A DNA stretch of 64,000 nt from Acidothermus sp. (lineage in GTDB: Bacteria > Actinomycetota > Actinomycetes > Acidothermales > Acidothermaceae): positions 62,001-126,000 of the forward strand of contig JAIMAI010000001.1 in assembly GCA_023512015.1 (NCBI GenBank). Direction: 5' to 3'. Of this stretch, positions 26,338-36,574 are shown piece by piece (position 1 is the first letter of the stretch; each line of letters opens with the position of its first letter). The position numbers and the translations under genes are program-made. The notes beneath the pieces are model-generated. The model ran no database searches, was not told the origin of the DNA, and saw only the letters and a program-made list of their open reading frames with translations.

Positions 26338-26931
26338 TCACAGCCGACGCACCCACACGATCGAGGGCCAAGGGATCGTGAGCAGGCTGCGGATGGCACG
26401 AGCGCGGGGGACATCCCCAGGATCATGCTGTGCAAGATCGATGAAGTCACGGCCCACGCGATCGAGTGTCCCGGTGAGGATCGTGCCGTCGTCCAGTCGG
26501 ACGCCGACCGGCGCCCGGTCTCGCAGCATCCGCCGCAGGGTGTGGCCCGGCCCGACGCGGGCCGCGAGCGGGCCCATCACTTCCGCGCTCGCCGCCGTGC
26601 GGGGATCCAATCCGTCGATCGCTTGAACACGCGGTAGGAACACCAGAGTTTCGCGGTCGCCCTCCTCGAGGAGGACCCACCCCTCGCCGGCGGTGACGAG
26701 TCGGCCGGCGAGTGTGTCGCCGGGACCCAACCGGAGTCGGATCGATCGCCCGATCGAGCCCCAGAGTCTGTCGATAAGCCGGATCTGCAGCACCTCCGCG
26801 CGCACCCGATCCGCCGCCTCGGCGGCGTCGGCAGCCTCCTGCGCCGCGGCGAGCTGACCTTCGAGATCGTTGAAGAGCCGGGACCACCGTTGGTCTCTGC
26901 CGAACGGTGAATCTGCCCGGTGCTCGGTCAT
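26338..26931 (-). CDS. conserved actinobacterial hypothetical protein
   Basis: 197 residues starting MTEHRADSPFGRDQRW. It has a short helical segment rich in Ala/Glu (EGQLAAAQEAADAAEAADRV), then two similar beta-rich parts (IRLRLGPGDTLAGRLVTAGEGWVLLEEG and APVGVRLDDGTILTGTLDRVGRDFIDL) that could be paired Sm-like barrels. No membrane segment. GGAGGGGAGCCG immediately precedes the ATG at 26931 and decides the start over an upstream in-frame ATG. It converges with the HTH gene. I do not know its function. Confidence 0.75.
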   Translation of the reverse strand: MTEHRADSPFGRDQRWSRLFNDLEGQLAAAQEAADAAEAADRVRAEVLQIRLIDRLWGSIGRSIRLRLGPGDTLAGRLVTAGEGWVLLEEGDRETLVFLPRVQAIDGLDPRTAASAEVMGPLAARVGPGHTLRRMLRDRAPVGVRLDDGTILTGTLDRVGRDFIDLAQHDPGDVPRARAIRSLLTIPWPSIVWVRRL

Positions 26932-27032
26932 CGGCTCCCCTCCGGACGTGCGCTGGACTGCTTGGGCCGCCGGCTCGCGCAGGGCCATGGTCTCGCACTC
27001 TTCCGCAAGCTCCACAGATTCTCTATCACATC

Positions 27033-27061
27033 TTGACAGCCTCTAGTAGAGGCACTTCAAT
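27033..27061 (+). promoter_or_regulatory. promoter of the LysM gene: TTGACA, 17-base spacer, TTCAAT; probable leaderless start
   Basis: TTGACA at 27033-27038 matches the -35 consensus perfectly. After exactly 17 bases TTCAAT (27056-27061) matches four of six -10 positions. The expected start point, about 7-9 bases on, falls on the A of the ATG at 27070, so the mRNA should have no leader. No Shine-Dalgarno sequence precedes the ATG, which agrees. Confidence 0.65.
27039..27053. promoter_or_regulatory. perfect palindrome in the promoter spacer, operator candidate
   Basis: GCCTCTA-G-TAGAGGC is a perfect 7+1+7 palindrome that fills the spacer between -35 and -10. A dimeric repressor bound there would block RNA polymerase. 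The sequence is unlike the actinobacterial LexA box. The identity of the regulator is unknown. Confidence 0.55.
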
Positions 27062-27069
27062 GTCATCTC

Positions 27070-27783
27070 ATGCAAATGCAAGCAAACGAACGATACAGCG
27101 TGGCTCGGGCTGTGGCCCTCGGCGTCGCGGCCGTCGGCGGCGGCGGAGCTGCCGCGTGGGTGATCGGCCCTCCCGAGCTGGCGGTCGCGACCCTGCGCCG
27201 TCCGGTCGATTTCGAGCAGGCGCTGGCAACGCTGTGCGCGGCGGGTGCGCTACTGCTCTCTGCCTGGTGCGTGCTGATGCTCGTTTCCGTGATCACGGCT
27301 CAGCTCGCCGTCCGGGTGGGCCGTTGGCCGGGGCGTTTGCTCGTCGCCTGTTCTCGGATCTGCCGGTTCCTCACCCCACGAGTGATCCGACGCGTCGTCC
27401 ACGCCGCCGTCGGTGGCGCCGTCGCCGTCGGTCCGCTCGTCGGTGCGGGGACGGCGTTCGCCGTCCCGACCCCCACCCCGGCGACCCCCCATTCCCAGGT
27501 CGGGCCGGGCGAGCGTGGCTTTTCGGGCTGGGATCTCGACTGGCCCCGCAGCACCGCGCCGTCGTCCGCTCCCGCGGAATATCCCGCCGACCGCGAGGAA
27601 TATGTGGTGATTCCCGGCGACACCTTGTGGGATATCGCCGCAAAACATCTCGGACCCGACGCAACTCCGGCCGACATCGCGGCCGAATGGCCCCGCTGGT
27701 ACGCGGCGAACGAAGAGGTCGTAGGCCCGAATCCCGATTTCATCCTTCCCGGTGAACATCTCCGCCCACCGACATCTCCTTGA
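27070..27783 (+). CDS. membrane protein with C-terminal LysM domain
   Basis: 237 residues. Membrane helices lie at about residues 10-33 and 55-78 (LAAGALLLSAWCVLMLVSVITA-like), with another hydrophobic segment near 112-130 (AVGGAVAVGPLVGAGTAFA). A Pro/Ser-rich linker leads to a LysM domain at the C-terminus (EYVVIPGDTLWDIAAKHL ... ILPGEHLRPP). LysM binds peptidoglycan, so the protein probably sits in the membrane and contacts the wall. A second in-frame ATG lies two codons in. The gene resembles the LysM part of larger actinobacterial LysM/regulator proteins but has no DNA-binding domain. It lies 90 bases before the Rv3235-like gene and is likely co-transcribed with it. Confidence 0.83.
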   Translation: MQMQANERYSVARAVALGVAAVGGGGAAAWVIGPPELAVATLRRPVDFEQALATLCAAGALLLSAWCVLMLVSVITAQLAVRVGRWPGRLLVACSRICRFLTPRVIRRVVHAAVGGAVAVGPLVGAGTAFAVPTPTPATPHSQVGPGERGFSGWDLDWPRSTAPSSAPAEYPADREEYVVIPGDTLWDIAAKHLGPDATPADIAAEWPRWYAANEEVVGPNPDFILPGEHLRPPTSP

Positions 27784-27875
27784 CCCTCCGACGTTTCAGT
27801 GGGAAGCCGGACGCGGCTCCCCGATGACCTCCCAACCGAAGACCACGACGTCCCAACCGAAAAGGAGGAATTCTC

Positions 27876-28478
27876 ATGTCCGTCCCGTCCCTGGCGCTTG
27901 CGGAACCGAGTGTCCGCGGACTGCATCGGATCGCAATACCCGACTGCGAACCACCGTTCGACGACGAAACCGAGGACGACGACGCACCTGCGGCGCTGCT
28001 TGCCTCGGTCTCCTCAAACAAACAGTCGCTCGCTCTCGAATTCCCCGGGGCCCTTCCTGCGCCGCGCCGCCACTTGCGTTTGGTGCGCACCGGGGACATG
28101 AGCCGGGACTCCGCAACCGCTGCCGACGAGCACCCCCGAATTACCGCGGAATGGGTGGCGCGCTTCGTGCAGGCCGTGGGCGAAGTGGTGACCGGGCTGC
28201 GTCCGGCCACTCAGCTCATCCGATGGACGACGCTGGAAGTGCTCGAAGCATTGCGCCACCGCGCGGCGGCCGCCGCCCGGCCGGTAGGACTGCGACGGAC
28301 GGCGGAAGAGTCTCGCCCCACGCGCGTGATGCTCAAATCTCTACGGATGAGCGAGCCGATTCCTGGGATAGCGGAGGTCTGCGCCGTCGTCCTCCACGGG
28401 CCGCGCTATCGCGCGATGGCCCTGCGTTTCGAGGGTGCCGATGGTCGCTGGCGCTGCACGGCTTTCCAGTTGGGCTGA
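27876..28478 (+). CDS. Rv3235-like conserved actinobacterial protein
   Basis: 200 residues. The N-terminal 95 residues are acidic and probably disordered (PPFDDETEDDDAPAAL). The C-terminal part is the conserved domain: ITAEWVARFVQAVGEVVTGLRPATQL, then the ending GPRYRAMALRFEGADGRWRC. This ending is the signature of the family typified by M. tuberculosis Rv3235, which also lies near secA. Function unknown. AAAAGGAGGAATTCTC is a near-perfect ribosome-binding site before the ATG. It converges with secA; the 70 bases between show no clear terminator. Confidence 0.82.
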   Translation: MSVPSLALAEPSVRGLHRIAIPDCEPPFDDETEDDDAPAALLASVSSNKQSLALEFPGALPAPRRHLRLVRTGDMSRDSATAADEHPRITAEWVARFVQAVGEVVTGLRPATQLIRWTTLEVLEALRHRAAAAARPVGLRRTAEESRPTRVMLKSLRMSEPIPGIAEVCAVVLHGPRYRAMALRFEGADGRWRCTAFQLG

Positions 28479-28548
28479 AGCAGGACAGGCGTCGCAGCGA
28501 CTCGGACATCGCAACGTCGACTAATGCGCCGAATGATGTCGTTGGGTG

Positions 28549-31509
28549 TCAAGCGGCGTTGCGTGGATCACCGTGGCAGCGTTTGTACGCCTTCCCCGAC
28601 CCGCACGGACATTTCGCGCTGCGCGGGGTCCCGGCGTACATGAGGGTGGGAGCAGAGGTGCCGGCCGTATCGGCGGCGCCGGCCGACCGACCGGCTGCTT
28701 CGCCCGCGAACGCCGTCGCCCGCCCGGAACCTGCGGCCCCATCGATGGTCGGGGCCGAGTACTCCAACCGCGTGGGTCGCGTCGGGGCCAGCAGTTTGGC
28801 GATCGGCGAATCCGCGAGCCGCGGCCCGACTCGCTCACCAGCGACACCGGCTCCGACCGGCGACCGTCCCCCGACTCCGCCGACGGGTGCACCCTGCGGT
28901 TCCGCTTCCGCCGCGCCGGGCGCTTCCGCTCCCGCCGTCACTCCCGAGGTTGCCGCGGGCGCGGCGGCGGCCTCCGGCGCCGGGACGACCTGCACCTCCA
29001 GGTTGAACAGCAACCGAACCGATTCTTCCTTGATGCCGTCGAGCATGGTCTGGAACATCGTGAACCCCTCGCGCTGGTATTCCACGAGGGGATCCCGCTG
29101 CCCGTAGGAGCGAAGCTGGATTCCTTCCTGCAGGTAATCCATTTCGTACAGGTGCTCACGCCATTTGCGGTCGAGCACCGACAACACCACCCGGCGCTCC
29201 AGCTCCCGCATGACCGGTTCGCCGTCCGGCGTGCGACCGAGCGATTCTTCACGTTCCGCGTACGCGCGATGCGCGTCCTCGATCACCCGTTCGATCAGGT
29301 ATTCGGCGGAAAGCCCGCTGCGATCTCCCCCGCACTCCGCAACCACTTGGTCCACGGTGAGCTTGATCGGGTACAAACTCCGCAGCGCGGTCCACAGTTG
29401 GTCGAGATCCCACTCCTCCGCATACCCCTCGGCCGTCGCGGCCCGAATGTAGTCGGTGATGACGTCGTCGAGCATGTGCACGACCTGCTCCCGCAGGTCG
29501 GTACCGTGCAGCACCTTGCGGCGCTCCGCGTAGATGACGCTGCGCTGCTTGTTCAGCACCTCGTCGTATTTCAGAACGTTCTTGCGGATTTCGAAATTCT
29601 GCTGCTCGACTTGCGTCTGCGCCGACCGAATCGCCCGGGTCACCATTTTCGACTCGAGCGGCACGTCATCTGGGTAGTTCAGGGTCTCCATGATGCGTTG
29701 CACCATCGGGCCGTTGAAGAGCCGCATCAAGTCGTCTTCGAGGGACAGGTAGAAACGGGACTCTCCGGGGTCACCCTGCCGACCGGAACGACCACGCAAC
29801 TGGTTGTCGATCCGACGTGAATCGTGCCGTTCGGTGCCGAGCACGTACAAGCCGCCCAGCGCCACCACCTCGTCGTGCTCGGCCGCCACGGCTTGCTTCC
29901 ACTTCTCCAAGGTCTCCGGCCAGGCGGCTTCGTATTCCTCAGGAGTGTCGACCGGCGACAGACCACGTTCCGCGAGTTCCTGGCGGGCAAGGAATTCCGG
30001 GTTGCCGCCGAGCATGATGTCGGTACCGCGGCCGGCCATGTTCGTGGCCACCGTAACGGCACCTTTGCGGCCGGCCTGGGCGACGATCGCCGCTTCCTTT
30101 TCGTGGTACTTGGCGTTGAGCACTTCGTGCGGGATACCACGACGCAGCAGCATGCCCGACAGCAGTTCCGATTTCTCCACCGAGGTGGTGCCGACCAGCA
30201 CCGGTTGGCCTTTTGCGTGCCGTTCGGCTATGTCCTCGACCACGGCCTCGAATTTCGCCTTCTCGGTCTTGAAGACCACGTCCGGTTGATCGATGCGGAT
30301 CATGGGCCGATTGGTAGGAATCGGGACCACGCCGAGCTTGTAGATTTGGTGGAACTCAGCCGCCTCGGTCATCGCGGTACCGGTCATTCCGGACAACTTC
30401 TCGTACAGGCGGAAGTAGTTCTGCAACGTGATGGTGGCGAGGGTCTGGTTCTCCTGCTTGATCGGCACGCCTTCCTTGGCCTCGATGGCCTGATGCATCC
30501 CCTCGTTGTAGCGGCGTCCGTAGAGAATCCGGCCGGTGAACTCGTCGACGATGAGCACTTCGCCGTCGATGACGACGTAGTCACGGTCCCGCTTGTACAA
30601 CTCCTTGGCGCGCAAGGCGTTGTGCAGATACCCGACGAGCGGGGTATTGGCGGGCTCGTAAAGGTTGTCGATACCCAGCCAATCCTCGACCCGCTCGACG
30701 CCGCGCTCCGTGATGGCGATGGTGCGCTTCTTCTCGTCGACCTCGTAATCGCCCTCACCGTCTTCGCCTCGACGTAGGCGCTCGGCCAAGCGGGCGAATT
30801 CGGTGTACCACTTCTGGTTGAGTTCCACCGGGCCAGAAATGATGAGCGGGGTCCGGGCCTCGTCGATGAGGATGGAGTCGACCTCGTCGACCACGGCGAA
30901 ATAATGCCCCCGCTGCACCAATTCGTCGACCGTCCACGCCATGTTGTCGCGCAAATAATCGAAGCCGAACTCGTTGTTCGTGCCGTAGGTGATGTCCGCC
31001 GCGTAGGCTTTGCGGCGTTGGTCGGTCGGCATCTGCGGCGAGATGACGCCGACTTCCAGACCCAAGAAGCGGTGCACCCGCCCCATCCACTCGGCGTCCC
31101 GGCGGGCCAGGTAATCGTTGACCGTCACCACGTGCACCCCCCGCCCGGTGAGGGCGTTCAGGTACACCGGCAGCGTGGAGACCAAGGTTTTGCCTTCACC
31201 GGTCTTCATCTCGGCGATGTTGCCGAAATGCAGAGCCGCCCCACCCATGATCTGGACGTCGAAGTGCCGCTGCCCGAGGGTCCGCTTGGCGGCCTCCCGG
31301 ACCGCCGCGAAGGCCTCGGGCAACAGGTCGTCCAGGCTCTCACCGTCGGCGAGTCGGGCCTTGAACTCGGCGGTGAGACCGCGCAACTCGCCGTCCGAGA
31401 GTTTGGCGAAGTCGTCCTCGATGGAGTTGACCTGGTCGACGATCGCGCGGAGCTTGCGCAGAATCTTGCCTTCACCGGCACGGAGAATCTTGTCGAGCAG
31501 TGCGGGCAC
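28549..31509 (-). CDS. secA: preprotein translocase ATPase SecA
   Basis: 986 residues. Walker A TGEGKT at 103-108, DEAD-like box [21 protein letters not shown] near 208, preprotein cross-linking and helicase motifs ([36 protein letters not shown]), and a C-terminal zinc-binding SEC-C motif ([14 protein letters not shown]). A variable Ala/Gly/Pro-rich stretch of about 100 residues precedes the zinc motif. It drives Sec-dependent export at SecYEG. GTG at 31509 with AAGGAG upstream. The length and gene position match the essential SecA1 of actinobacteria. Confidence 0.98.
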   Translation of the reverse strand: MPALLDKILRAGEGKILRKLRAIVDQVNSIEDDFAKLSDGELRGLTAEFKARLADGESLDDLLPEAFAAVREAAKRTLGQRHFDVQIMGGAALHFGNIAEMKTGEGKTLVSTLPVYLNALTGRGVHVVTVNDYLARRDAEWMGRVHRFLGLEVGVISPQMPTDQRRKAYAADITYGTNNEFGFDYLRDNMAWTVDELVQRGHYFAVVDEVDSILIDEARTPLIISGPVELNQKWYTEFARLAERLRRGEDGEGDYEVDEKKRTIAITERGVERVEDWLGIDNLYEPANTPLVGYLHNALRAKELYKRDRDYVVIDGEVLIVDEFTGRILYGRRYNEGMHQAIEAKEGVPIKQENQTLATITLQNYFRLYEKLSGMTGTAMTEAAEFHQIYKLGVVPIPTNRPMIRIDQPDVVFKTEKAKFEAVVEDIAERHAKGQPVLVGTTSVEKSELLSGMLLRRGIPHEVLNAKYHEKEAAIVAQAGRKGAVTVATNMAGRGTDIMLGGNPEFLARQELAERGLSPVDTPEEYEAAWPETLEKWKQAVAAEHDEVVALGGLYVLGTERHDSRRIDNQLRGRSGRQGDPGESRFYLSLEDDLMRLFNGPMVQRIMETLNYPDDVPLESKMVTRAIRSAQTQVEQQNFEIRKNVLKYDEVLNKQRSVIYAERRKVLHGTDLREQVVHMLDDVITDYIRAATAEGYAEEWDLDQLWTALRSLYPIKLTVDQVVAECGGDRSGLSAEYLIERVIEDAHRAYAEREESLGRTPDGEPVMRELERRVVLSVLDRKWREHLYEMDYLQEGIQLRSYGQRDPLVEYQREGFTMFQTMLDGIKEESVRLLFNLEVQVVPAPEAAAAPAATSGVTAGAEAPGAAEAEPQGAPVGGVGGRSPVGAGVAGERVGPRLADSPIAKLLAPTRPTRLEYSAPTIDGAAGSGRATAFAGEAAGRSAGAADTAGTSAPTLMYAGTPRSAKCPCGSGKAYKRCHGDPRNAA

Positions 31510-31617
31510 CGCGGACTCCTTGTCGACCGACGACGAGAGGTGACGACGCCCGCCCAGGCGGCGCGCCGTCCCCTGTCATGGTAGGGGAGGCTCGGCCGCG
31601 CCGGGGACGGCGAGAGA

Positions 31618-32577
31618 TCACGTGATCTCGAGCAGCTTCTCCCGGACGGCGTAGACCACGGCCTCCATCCGCGAATGGAGCTGGAGCTTCTCCAAGATGT
31701 TGCGGACGTGGTTCTTGACGGTGTTCTCGCTGATGAACAGCTCTTTGGCGATGTCGCGGTTGTTCAGCCCCTTGGCGACGAGCCGGAGCACCTCCATCTC
31801 CCGCTCGGTGAGCTTGGGGGCCGGCACCTGATGCCGCGAGTCACCGCGCTTGATGAGGCTGGCGAACTCACTGAGCAGCTTCGAAGCCATCGACGGGCTG
31901 ATCAGGGACTGACCGCCGTGTACCGCCCGAATCGCCGCGGCCACCTCGTCGATGGAGATTTCCTTGAGCAGGTAGCCCATCGCCCCAGCTTTGATCGCAT
32001 CGTAGAGGTCGGCTTCCTCGTCGCTGATCGTCAACATTATGATCTTCGCCGAGGGACAGACCTCCTTGATCGCAGCGCAGGCTTCGATGCCGGTGCGCTT
32101 CGGCATCCGCACGTCGAGCAGGACGACGTCCGGCAGCGTCTCGGCCGCCCGCGCGACCGCCTCGGCCCCGTCGCTCGCCTCCCCGACCAACTCGATGTCG
32201 GGCTCCGCCTGGAGCACCATTTCCAGCCCCCGCCGAAACAACGCGTGATCGTCGGCGACGAGGACCTTGATGGGTTCGACGTCGACGGAGGAGGTCGAGT
32301 CGCCGGATGCCGAGGGTCGAGGTCCGGGTCCGTTCGGCCCCCCCGCCTGGGGAGCAGCACCCGGCGGCGCCGAGGTAGGAACCGCGCCGGTGGGGGGCCG
32401 TAAACCCGGCATGGGTCCGCGCTCACCCTCGGGACGCCCGGGGACCGGCGGTGTAGTCCGCGACCGCAGCGGAACCGGGCCAGGTGAGGAACCTCCCGAG
32501 GACGGACGACTCCCCCCTGCGGAGCCGGCACCTTGGGGCGAACGGGGCGGCCACCCTGATTGCCTATCTCCGATCAT
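31618..32577 (-). CDS. LuxR/NarL-family response regulator with proline-rich N-terminal extension
   Basis: 319 residues. Residues 1-100 are a Pro/Gly/Ser-rich, probably disordered extension. A receiver domain covers about 103-220 (acidic pair D109-D110, phosphoacceptor D155 in VVLLDVRMP, and a conserved LLKE lysine). A LuxR-type HTH follows at about 250-312 (LTEREMEVLRLVAKGLNNRDIAKELFISENTVKNHV). AGGAG three bases before the ATG at 32577 supports translation of the extension; a start just before the receiver domain is the alternative. No kinase gene adjoins. It lies between hpf and secA, as in Streptomyces. Confidence 0.9.
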   Translation of the reverse strand: MIGDRQSGWPPRSPQGAGSAGGSRPSSGGSSPGPVPLRSRTTPPVPGRPEGERGPMPGLRPPTGAVPTSAPPGAAPQAGGPNGPGPRPSASGDSTSSVDVEPIKVLVADDHALFRRGLEMVLQAEPDIELVGEASDGAEAVARAAETLPDVVLLDVRMPKRTGIEACAAIKEVCPSAKIIMLTISDEEADLYDAIKAGAMGYLLKEISIDEVAAAIRAVHGGQSLISPSMASKLLSEFASLIKRGDSRHQVPAPKLTEREMEVLRLVAKGLNNRDIAKELFISENTVKNHVRNILEKLQLHSRMEAVVYAVREKLLEIT

Positions 32578-32691
32578 TTTCTCCTGCCCTCGCCTGCGTG
32601 CGCTCCTCGTTCACTGGTCATCCTGCCATCCCTGATCGCTACCAGTCGAGAAAGAGCCGGTTTACCTTTTTCGCCCTCCTTGTCCCGATCA

Positions 32692-33417
32692 TCACCGAAT
32701 AGGTGCCTCTTGCTTGTCGGGCGACGTACGACGAGCTTCGTGCCCATCCGGAGAGGACGCGCTCGCGAGGCGGATCACACCGTAGTCGTATCCCCGCCTC
32801 CGGTACACGACGCTGGGTAACCCGCTGTCCTGATCGACAAAGAGGTAGAAGTCGTGTCCGACCAGCTCCATCTGGTACAGCGCCTGATCCAACGTCATCG
32901 GCGCGGCGACATGGACCTTCTCCCGAACCACCATCGGACCGGAATGGTGGACGGCGACGTCGTCGCCCCTCGTCACCAGGTCGAGACCGTGGGTGGGTTG
33001 CTCGGACGCCGGAAGCTGGTCGACGTCCGGCTCTGGCTCCTCAGCCGGCACCGCGAGAAGTTCCGCCTCGGAGCCGGGCGGGATACGGCCCGCGGGCGGA
33101 GGAGTACGCCCGTGGTGGATCCGACGCCGGTCCGCGGCCTTGCGGAGGCGGGATTCCAACTTCTCCCAAGCAAGGTCGAACGCCGCCGTCATCGTCTCGG
33201 CGGCCGCTTCGGCCCGGATCGGCGGCCCCGCGGATACGCAGGTCAGTTCCACGCGTTCACAGCTGCTCGCCAGTCGGGGATTGCGCTCGCGGGAAACCTC
33301 GACGTCGACGCGAATCACCTTGGGACAGAGCTTCTCGACCTTCGCGAGCTTCTCTTGGGCGTACGCGCGCAACCGTGCGGGCACTTCGACCCTTCTGCCT
33401 TTGACCACGATCTCCAC
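32692..33417 (-). CDS. hpf: long-form ribosome hibernation promoting factor
   Basis: 241 residues, the long form. The N-terminal S30AE domain covers about residues 1-105 (IVVKGRRVEVPARLRAYAQEKLAKVEKL, VEVSRERNPRLASSCERVELT, AFDLAWEKLESRLRKAADRRR). A linker and the C-terminal dimerisation domain follow (VREKVHVAAPMTLDQALYQMELVGHDFYLFVD...VVYRRRGYDYGVIRL). It binds 70S ribosomes and pairs them into inactive 100S dimers under stress. The start is GTG at 33417 with GGAGGG upstream. The open frame continues further upstream but that part is not HPF-like. Confidence 0.95.
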   Translation of the reverse strand: MEIVVKGRRVEVPARLRAYAQEKLAKVEKLCPKVIRVDVEVSRERNPRLASSCERVELTCVSAGPPIRAEAAAETMTAAFDLAWEKLESRLRKAADRRRIHHGRTPPPAGRIPPGSEAELLAVPAEEPEPDVDQLPASEQPTHGLDLVTRGDDVAVHHSGPMVVREKVHVAAPMTLDQALYQMELVGHDFYLFVDQDSGLPSVVYRRRGYDYGVIRLASASSPDGHEARRTSPDKQEAPIR

Positions 33418-33882
33418 AGCACCCTCCGTGCGCCGACCCGATCCGTCGCGGCGTTCGCTCGGCCGACCTGGTCTTCGTCCCCACACTTGCCTGCCGAGGT
33501 CGTCGCGGCGCATGCCGCGATGCCACCGTGGACCCTTTCTCTGTCGGCAGGTATCGGACCCACCGAAGAGGCAGGACTTACCTCTAAGCCGCACCGTGAT
33601 CGGACGACTGCTCGTCGCCTTACGTGGGCCGTTTCGCCTGCGGCTGGCATCGGCTTGCCGTCCGGTTCCGGCCGTTGCTGCGGTCGGACCGGTTCGGCGC
33701 AACCACGGACCCGAGCGAACGCCACGGCACCAACCTAGACCGAAACGTCCGTTTCTCACAGCCCCAGACACGCAACCGGCGGCGAACGAGAGACGGCTAC
33801 CCGACCTCACGGACGACGTGCCGCTCGAAGCGCGGCAATCGAGGCAATAACAATCGAGGCAATAAGGAAAAACACCGACGGA
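33418..33882. other. 465-base intergenic region between comF and hpf
   Basis: No protein family is recognisable here on either strand, although minus-strand frames stay open because of the base composition. It should hold the hpf promoter. A direct repeat (CAATCGAGGCAATAA twice, 33836-33864) lies near the end of comF, in the most A-rich part of the region. I saw no tRNA or clear terminator. Confidence 0.6.
33836..33864. repeat. tandem direct repeat CAATCGAGGCAATAA, two copies
   Basis: Two 14-15 base copies stand head to tail just downstream of the comF stop. They are unusually A/T-rich for this genome. They may be a slippage duplication or a protein-binding site ahead of hpf. Confidence 0.6.
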
Positions 33883-34653
33883 TCAAACGCGGCGCGGGGT
33901 AGCCGCGATCGTCGCGGCCCCGAGCACGTTCGCCCCCGCCACCCGAAGCGCCCGACAGGCTTCCTGGAGCGTGGCTCCGCTGGTCACCACATCGTCGACC
34001 ACGACCACCGTGAGGCCGACCAGCGAACGGCGCGCCACGAGAGCATCGTCCAGGTTGGTGAAACGCTCCGCTACCGAAAGTCCCGCCTGGTCGCGCACCG
34101 CCCTACGGTGCCGCAACGCAGAGGTGACGACGAGAGCGCACGGACCCACAGCACCGAGATCGAGACCACCGGACGAGGCGAGTCGAACCGCACCCTCGGT
34201 CACCCGGGAGAGCGGATCCCTTCCGCGGACACGCATCGCCGTCCGCGTCGAGGGAACCGGGACGACGGCGAGCCGCCGAACGTGCGCAGCATGCTGCCCT
34301 GCAAGGGTTCGCAGCACCGAAGCGAGAAGCGTCGCAAGGGGGCGACGCAGATCCGGCTGACCGCGTTCCTTGTACGCCAGCAACAAGCGACGCAGGGCAC
34401 CTTCATAGCGGCCGGCGGCGAGCACCGGCACGCCGTTGGGCAAGGTGCGGGCAATCGGCTCCTGGCGGGAAAGCGCATCCCGACAGGCCGCGCACAACGC
34501 GACCCCATCGCAAGGACGATGACATGCTGCACACCACGGCGCACCGGTGAGCTCCCGAAGGATCCCTGCAAGCCACGACACAGTGCTCACGCTGGTCCGG
34601 CGCCGGACGAGACGCCACTTCCGCGGAATTGCTGTGGACGGCGGTGCCGGCAC
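33883..34653 (-). CDS. comF: ComF-family phosphoribosyltransferase-like protein
   Basis: 256 residues. A four-cysteine zinc finger (CAACHRPCDGVALCAACRDAL) precedes a phosphoribosyltransferase fold with the PRPP-binding loop VVVVDDVVTSGATLQEA near residue 225 and RAVRDQAGLSVAERFTNL before it. ComF proteins support DNA uptake in naturally competent bacteria, but in actinobacteria the gene is a core neighbour of lpqB and hpf and its role is unclear. No comEA/comEC is in the window. The GTG at 34653 is uncertain; GTG at 34590 is an alternative closer to the domain. Confidence 0.9.
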   Translation of the reverse strand: MPAPPSTAIPRKWRLVRRRTSVSTVSWLAGILRELTGAPWCAACHRPCDGVALCAACRDALSRQEPIARTLPNGVPVLAAGRYEGALRRLLLAYKERGQPDLRRPLATLLASVLRTLAGQHAAHVRRLAVVPVPSTRTAMRVRGRDPLSRVTEGAVRLASSGGLDLGAVGPCALVVTSALRHRRAVRDQAGLSVAERFTNLDDALVARRSLVGLTVVVVDDVVTSGATLQEACRALRVAGANVLGAATIAATPRRV

Positions 34654-34741
34654 ATGGGGACGGCCGGCTCAAAGGGAAAAGCCGACGGCAAGAGCCGCCG
34701 GGGGGTCGGCATCGCGAGACGATCCCGCTCGGATGACTTGC

Positions 34742-36574
34742 TCAGCCCGGATAATTCGGCGCGGCGCCCGCGTTGACCACTACCTGCCACGCCGCACCGT
34801 TCAACACTTCGATTTGTTTGGATTTCGTGCCGATGACCAAGGGCGCGTTCGGTATCGCGCTGAGCGTCGTCGCATCGAAGGGGACCTGCTGGAGGGTGGT
34901 CTGCCAGCCGTCGACATCGACGAACCAAGCCGTCACGGTGTCCGAGCCGGAGGAGGTCGCCAGGACCGCGAGCGTGGTGGCCGACGCCCAGGAAACGCCG
35001 TCCACGACGGGCTGCAAATTAGGTGCCAGCGGATACAAGCCGCCGATCGAAACGCCCGCCTCGGTGCGTTCGATCCTGCCGATCCACAACTGGGATCCCG
35101 TGGTCGACTTGGTGACCAAAGCCACCCGCGTGCCGTCGCGAGAGACCTTCAAACCCACGATGAGGTTGGACGACAGGTTGGCGTCCAGGCTTACGCCTTG
35201 GAATTTCGGGATGGACGTCGCAGTGGCCACCCCGACGACGACCTGCTGCGAGCCTCCCGGTCCCTGCTGAACAGTCCAGACGTTGCCGAGCAAATCCCAC
35301 GACGGTGTCGTGAAGGATCCCGCCGACAGCACCTTCTTCAGGCCGTTCACCGGGCCCACGTAGAGGTCCTCGGTGTTGTCGGGGTTACGGGACACCGCCG
35401 CGAGGAGATCCGGGCCTGCCGAACCGGGCACCCTGGGAGCCGGGACGGCGCTCACGAAATGCGGCGGCGAGGTGCCGGGTTGCGCTCCGGGGGAAGCCGA
35501 TGGCCCTCCCGGTGAGGAGGAAGTTTCTCCTTGCTCCGGCACCAATCGTTCGCCGCTTTGGCTGCGGACGACCCCGGACGAGTCGACGTACACGAAACCG
35601 CTGCTGCGAATGACGTCGGGATCGAAGGCGCTCCACGTCTTGAGGGTCTGGAGCGACGCCTGGCGGCTGTTCGGCAGCGGCTGGCCTCCGACGTCGATGC
35701 GGACTTGGTTGGCGAGCCCGGTGCGCAGCAACGTGTAGGTGATCTGCGCCGAGGCTTGGTCGCGCTCCGTTCCGTTGAGATTCGCAAATTGCGGAGGCAG
35801 GTCAACGGTCGCCACGCCGGCCGAAATGGTGACCGTGGGAGCTTGGTCGCTGGCCGGCAACGCCGAGAAGACCCCTGCTTTCGCGAGCCATCCCGGAACC
35901 GGCTGGACGAGCTGCGCCACCAGGGCCGCGGCGAAGTCCGTCGCCGTGCGAGGCACGAAGACGCGCACCGGAACCAAGAATTGTCCGCCGGGACTCAAGT
36001 AATACACGTAGCCCTGCTGGAACGCATTTTCCACCTCACTGCGGTCCAGCACGAGGTAATCGGGCAATTTCGAGATACGCCATTCGCCTTTCGCGGACGG
36101 CGCCGATTTCGTCAACGTGTAGGTGATATCGGCGGTCGCCCCTGCCGGCTCCGGCTGGTACGTGCCGTCGGTGAAAATCGTGCCGATCCATTTGTCGATG
36201 ACCCGGACGGTGGCGGTATCCCCGTTGATCTGGAAGACGACCAGTTCACCGGATTCGTCGATGACGTGCACGCCCCCGGTCGGCTGCCAGCTCGGATCCG
36301 CCAGATACGAGCGAGAAATCGCCGGATTGCTCAAGACCTCGCTCGCCAACCGGAACCCACCGACCACATCCTTCGGACTGAGCCCCTCGACCGCGTACGC
36401 CGCAGGGACTTGGATGTTGCGGCCCTCTCCGCCGTCCGCACCTCCCTGGGCCCCGGCATGCACCGGCCCCCCGGTCGGAACCGCCATGCACCCCGCAACA
36501 CACGCCAGCGCCCCGGCTATCGACCCGAGGCGGACAGCTCCACCGGCCGCGCGGCGCGCACTCCCCGCCCTCAC
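34742..36574 (-). CDS. lpqB: lipoprotein LpqB, MtrAB accessory
   Basis: 610 residues. A signal peptide with lipobox VAGC places the lipidated cysteine at about residue 29. A GerMN domain lies in the middle ([19 protein letters not shown]...[13 protein letters not shown]), followed by a beta-propeller-like C-terminal domain. LpqB is anchored outside the membrane and modulates the sensor kinase MtrB. The GTG start overlaps the mtrB stop by 4 bases (GTGA), so mtrA-mtrB-lpqB are one transcript. Confidence 0.95.
   Translation of the reverse strand: MRAGSARRAAGGAVRLGSIAGALACVAGCMAVPTGGPVHAGAQGGADGGEGRNIQVPAAYAVEGLSPKDVVGGFRLASEVLSNPAISRSYLADPSWQPTGGVHVIDESGELVVFQINGDTATVRVIDKWIGTIFTDGTYQPEPAGATADITYTLTKSAPSAKGEWRISKLPDYLVLDRSEVENAFQQGYVYYLSPGGQFLVPVRVFVPRTATDFAAALVAQLVQPVPGWLAKAGVFSALPASDQAPTVTISAGVATVDLPPQFANLNGTERDQASAQITYTLLRTGLANQVRIDVGGQPLPNSRQASLQTLKTWSAFDPDVIRSSGFVYVDSSGVVRSQSGERLVPEQGETSSSPGGPSASPGAQPGTSPPHFVSAVPAPRVPGSAGPDLLAAVSRNPDNTEDLYVGPVNGLKKVLSAGSFTTPSWDLLGNVWTVQQGPGGSQQVVVGVATATSIPKFQGVSLDANLSSNLIVGLKVSRDGTRVALVTKSTTGSQLWIGRIERTEAGVSIGGLYPLAPNLQPVVDGVSWASATTLAVLATSSGSDTVTAWFVDVDGWQTTLQQVPFDATTLSAIPNAPLVIGTKSKQIEVLNGAAWQVVVNAGAAPNYPG

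Noticed and set aside
33418-33810. Upstream extension of hpf by 131 codons
   Set aside because: The extension is Arg/Gly/Ser-rich and unlike HPF; GTG at 33417 has a good ribosome-binding site and gives the normal family length.
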